NCBI GenBank assembly: GCA_017506865.1
Contig: JAFCMP010000008.1
Location: forward strand, 355,001-419,000
Direction of reading: 5' to 3'
Length of the DNA stretch: 64,000 nt
DNA from: Tribonema minus
Taxonomy: Eukaryota; Sar; Xanthophyceae; Tribonematales; Tribonemataceae
Positions 60,750 to 64,000 of the stretch are shown here, in pieces. Every line of letters starts with the position of its first letter. The stretch's first letter is position 1. The position numbers and the translations under genes are program-made. The notes under the pieces were generated by a model, which saw nothing but the letters and a program-made list of their open reading frames with translations, did not search any database and was not told the DNA's origin.

Positions 60750-63485
60750 TCATGTGCCCTCCTCATCAGACCCATCCTCATTCCCCTCCTGAGGCTGCGC
60801 CGCCACCGCCACGCCCTCTGCCACTTCAGCTTCTTCCGCCTCATCCCCTGAGCAGCGCTGCTTCAGCCTCAGACTGTCGCTGGTGAGCACCGCGCGCACC
60901 GCCTCGCGCGCGTCCTCCCCCACCCCCTCCCGAAACACAATCCCCGCGGGCCCGAGCGTGCACGCCGTCGCCAGCGCCGCCGTTGCCCCCTTCTCCATCA
61001 GCATCGCCACAATCCTGTCGAACCCCCCGTAGGCAGCGCTCCACAGGGGCGTCGTCCCATCCGCCGCGGCCGCCCCTGGCGCCGCCCCCTTGTTGAGCAG
61101 CTTGCGCGCGCACCCCGCGGAACCGGCCGCGGCCGACAGGTAGAGGGCCGTGCGGCCCTCGTCGTCGCGCGCCTCGAGGTCGAGGTCCGCCTTGAAGACG
61201 AGCAGCGCGTCCATCATGGCGTCGCGGCCGCACTGGACGGCAGCGCTCAGGAGCGTGCGGCCGTCGCGCGCGCGCACGTCCAGGCGCGGCGCGTTCTCCA
61301 GCGCCACCTGCAAAAGCCATGTTGCGCGTGTGTGCGTTATAGAAGTAAGTTGTACATTTTCGGAGGGTGCGTGACGGCGTGTCAACTGGCTCTTGGAGCG
61401 TGGCACTGGGCGGCGGCGCTCAGGAGGGTGCAGCCGTCGCGCGCGCGCAAGTCGAGCTGCGGCGCGTTCTCCAGCGCCACCTGTAAAATGGTGTTTTGAG
61501 TGTGCGTTGTCGACAACTTGTAGTGCGTGCACAGGTGTGAGGCAGTGGTTTGTACTGTGTGTTGTTGTAGCGCATGTGCGTGCGCGTGTGTGCGGTCGTC
61601 GCGCGCGCGCACGTCGAGGCGCGGCGCATTCTCCAGCGCCACCTGCAAAAGCGGTGCGTTAGTCGTGTGTGTGTGTGTTGTAGTGCATGTTCAGGGGGTG
61701 CGTGCAAGTGTGTCAACTGGCACGTTGAAGCGGGACAGTGTTGTGCGGTGCGTGAGCGCGCGCGCGAAAGCGTGCGCATGGCAGCCGCGGCTCGTTCTCC
61801 AGCGCCACCTGCAAAAGTCGCGCGTTGCGTGTTTCTGGCGTCATGCGCTTGCATTGCTTAAGCAGCAGTTTGTACTCTGTGTTGCAGTGCCGCGCACGTG
61901 TGTGTGCGGGCGTGCGGCAAGTGTTACTTTGGAGCATGCGATTGGGTTTTCAGCGCCACCTGCAAAGTGGCACTAGAGAGTCGTGATTTAGCACACTTTC
62001 TGTGGCGCGTTCTCCAGCGCCACCTGCGGGAAGCTGTGTGTTGCGCGAGTGTACGTTGTAGTGCACTTTCAGGGGGTGCGTGAAAGCGCGTCAAGTGGCA
62101 CTTCGCGTAGCATTGCGACGGCATTGTTGTGCGGTGCGTGTGCGTGCGCGCGTAAAAGCGCACGTCCAGCCGCGGCGCAGCACACAGCCTGGTGATAAAA
62201 AGCATTCTCTAGCGCCATCTCAAGGTGACTTGTGCAAGCAGTTGCACCACACAATTTGCGGTGTTTGCATACTTGACATGGCGAACCATACGAGATCATG
62301 CTGTTACATTGATGGAAGACTGCATGACTCTGCTGCAGAGCCATGGTACGTTTAAGTGTACCGATGTTGCAGTATTGCTTGTGCAGCAGCATACTGCTTG
62401 CACTGCCGCATACATGGCAATGCGCCAAATGTTGAGTACTTGGCACACCAAATAGAGATCACTGTGAAATTGTAACCAAGTGATACGTGTTGCGGCAACT
62501 CAAGCACGGGGCATTGGCCTTTTGGTGGGAGACAAATGGACTTTGTTCTAGACAGTCATGATCACTCAATGTCATGTAAGTTTTCTTGTTGTTGAGACTG
62601 CACCTCCCCAGCCTCTGCATGGCCGTTTGCAGCCAATGTGTGACAGCGTCGTGCCACCCTTGACAGGCACAGTGTACAAGCTAGCCACAATCTCATGGCG
62701 TATGTTTGCAGAGACTTCGTGACCCACGGCGAGCACTGCCACAGGACAAAGATCTAGCTAGCGTTAGGGTTAGGGTGAGGGATAGTGCCGCACAGCAGCA
62801 TACGACGGTGTGTGAAGCCGGTTACACCACCACTTGGCCATTTATTTTGCACAGCAGCCTCCAAAAGCGTGGCGTGCAGCAAACCACTGAAGCTTTGGTC
62901 AAAGTTGAAGTTTTCGCCCCACCTGCGCAGCCTCCACATGCCAATTTGTGACGGCCGCAAACAGCGGTGTCGTGCCGTCCCTTGCGGCAGCTACTTCAAC
63001 TGTAAGATTTAAGGTGAAGTTTGTCATAGTTTAAGTTATCATCCTTATCATCTCACCTGCGCAGCCTCCACATGCCCATTAGCGACTGCCGCAAACAGCG
63101 GCGTCGTGCCGTCCCTTGCGGGCTCATCCACTGCAGTCACTGTACAATGACTGTCACCTCAAAAGAGAGAAGTTCATCAAACGTGAAGTTCTCATTGCAC
63201 CTGTGCAGCCTCCACGTGCCCATTCGCAACCGCCGCAAACAGCGGCGTCGTGCCGTCCCGTGCGGGCTTATCCACCGCCGCCCCCAGCGATATCAGCAGC
63301 TTTACCATCTCCGTCCGCCCCACCGCACACGCCGCGTACAAGGGCGTCTGCCCCAGCGAGTTTGGCAGTTCCAGAGCGCTGCCCTCGTCGACTAGGTACT
63401 GCACGACGGGGACCCTGCCCGCCTGCGCTGCGAGCCACAGCGCCGTACATCTGTTCTTGTCGTTGGTCTTCTCGTCCAGGTAGAC
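60750..63485 (-). CDS. Ankyrin-repeat protein, at least two supported exons
   Basis: Supported exons: 63485-63201 (95 codons, acceptor CCGCAG before GTCTAC, donor GTGCAA) and the last exon 61307-60750 (acceptor TTTTGCAG, stop TGA 60752-60750). Both boundaries are in phase 0, so they can join directly as VEAAQ|VALENAP. The first encodes VYLDEKTNDKNRCTALWLAA then ankyrin repeats (LGQTPLYAACAVGRTEMVKL, DGTTPLFAAVANGHVEAA). The last adds DGRTLLSAAVQCGRDAMMDA, EGRTALYLSAAAGSAGC and DGTTPLWSAAYGGFDRIV, then an acidic tail. Exon-like copies at 63130-63057 and 62999-62923 encode the DGTTPLFAAV unit again but do not keep phase. The true 5' end probably lies beyond 63485 or off the window. Ankyrin proteins bind other proteins; the partner is unknown. 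Confidence 0.65.
61301..62221 (-). repeat. Array of decayed intron-acceptor/exon-start copies
   Basis: The acceptor plus exon start of the last ankyrin exon (plus-strand core GCGCCACCTG, preceded by CGTTCTCCA) recurs at 61301, 61474, 61636, 61802, 61953, 62017 and, diverged, 62212. Spacings are 173, 162, 166, 151, 64 and 195 bases. Several copies keep the following codons for VALENAP and RARDG. The copies lie in the intron upstream of the live exon. Confidence 0.8.
62921..63210 (-). repeat. Three copies of an ankyrin exon end with donor
   Basis: The plus-strand segment CACCTGYGCAGCCTCCACRTG, followed by the reverse complement of GGCACGACRCCGCTGTTTGC, occurs near 62921, 63055 and 63198. Spacings are about 134 and 143 bases. 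Each copy encodes DGTTPLFAAV...HVEAAQ and ends in a GT donor. Confidence 0.8.
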
Positions 63486-64000
63486 CTGCGGCGAGATAGA
63501 GCATACGGGTGGCATTTGACTGCATTGTCACAACATTGCATTGCGCTGTGACGCGACGCAACGCTGTCGCGTTGCGTTGAATCGCCACAGCCTCATTAGA
63601 GGCAGTTTGGGCACTGCGTTTGCAGAGTGGCGAGTGTGGCATTGATGACAAAAGGGGTGCACGGTGTCACATTGCATTGCTACGGCACCGTACATCTGTT
63701 CGTGTCGTTGGTCTTCTCGTCCAGGTACACCTGCGGCGAGAGCCAGGTTTTGACATCGTCATCACATGAGAATGCGCCGTGTCGTGTTGCGTCGCATTGT
63801 CACAGCGCCGCAAGAGGCAGTTTACGGAGAGGCGAGGGTGACCTGATTGCGTCGTGTCATGCTGCAAGCCACAGCGCCGTACATCTATTCTTGTCGTTGG
63901 TCTTCTTGTCCAGGTGCACCTGCAGTGAGAGGAAGTGGTGGTGCGTGTGATGTATGCTACTGTCTACATGCACTGTTTTACGTTCAACTTTGGCGGTCGG
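63400..64000 (-). repeat. Repeated VYLDEKTND exon starts
   Basis: The acceptor and first codons of the exon at 63485 recur with acceptor CTG (plus strand) at 63486, 63731 and 63920. Each has GTCCAGGT and GTCGTTGGTCTTCT on its left. The last two copies keep only about 15-20 codons before diverging. No further gene is visible before the window ends. Confidence 0.7.

Noticed and set aside
62761..62780. Two TTAGGG units
   Set aside because: Too few for a telomere or interstitial telomere tract; likely chance in G-rich DNA.
1..64000. CRISPR arrays, tRNA and rRNA genes
   Set aside because: No array of identical spaced repeats of CRISPR type and no recognisable tRNA or rRNA segment was seen by eye; a covariance-model scan was not possible.

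Overview
The window is nuclear DNA of a GC-rich eukaryote. It shows spliceosomal GT-AG introns, long alanine- and glutamine-rich reading frames, and dense retrotransposons. The two F-box/ankyrin genes use 27-residue repeats of the 'LQWARANGAPW..TC' kind. I associate that style with stramenopile algae and oomycetes, so a photosynthetic stramenopile (xanthophyte or brown-algal relatives) is my best guess. This rests on repeat style only and is not proven.

Layout. 1-1966: no recognisable gene. 1967-4200 (minus) and 38003-40167 (plus): two head-to-head paralogues of an F-box-like/ankyrin gene, each with a tiny first exon and one intron of about 1.2-1.3 kb. The 33.8 kb between their start codons is almost entirely retroelement. 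A non-LTR retrotransposon on the minus strand (about 32225 down to 4435; OTU-protease, reverse transcriptase and probable restriction-like endonuclease modules) was split by a Ty3/gypsy element on the plus strand (8361-27291). That element was in turn split inside its integrase by a complete Ty1/copia element (19215-24311). Target-site duplications and reading frames at both nested junctions fit exactly. To the right of this block, 33963-37136 encodes one intact protein that joins a DNA cytosine-5 methyltransferase to a gypsy-type integrase, with no reverse transcriptase.

40168-45811 has no confident gene. 45824-57926 holds two tandem copies of another non-LTR retrotransposon on the minus strand. 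The left copy is 5'-truncated and broken; the right copy is near full length with four small lesions. Each is bounded by its own target-site duplication, and both were inserted at TTGAAGTT. 57989-59030 is a decayed gene with repeated 'FGxDGxWxVRY' units. 60750-63485 (minus) is an ankyrin-repeat gene whose introns and flanks are filled with decayed copies of its own exon starts.

Main theme: two structurally different retroelements here carry DNA cytosine methyltransferase domains. The gypsy element has a methyltransferase fold placed between protease and reverse transcriptase that has lost the catalytic Pro-Cys. It is joined to the flanking frames across two poly-G runs, both needing a -1 shift. 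The element at 34-37 kb keeps the catalytic cysteine and the same order (methyltransferase before integrase) but lacks reverse transcriptase and RNase H. Family names come from motif reading only; no database search was possible.
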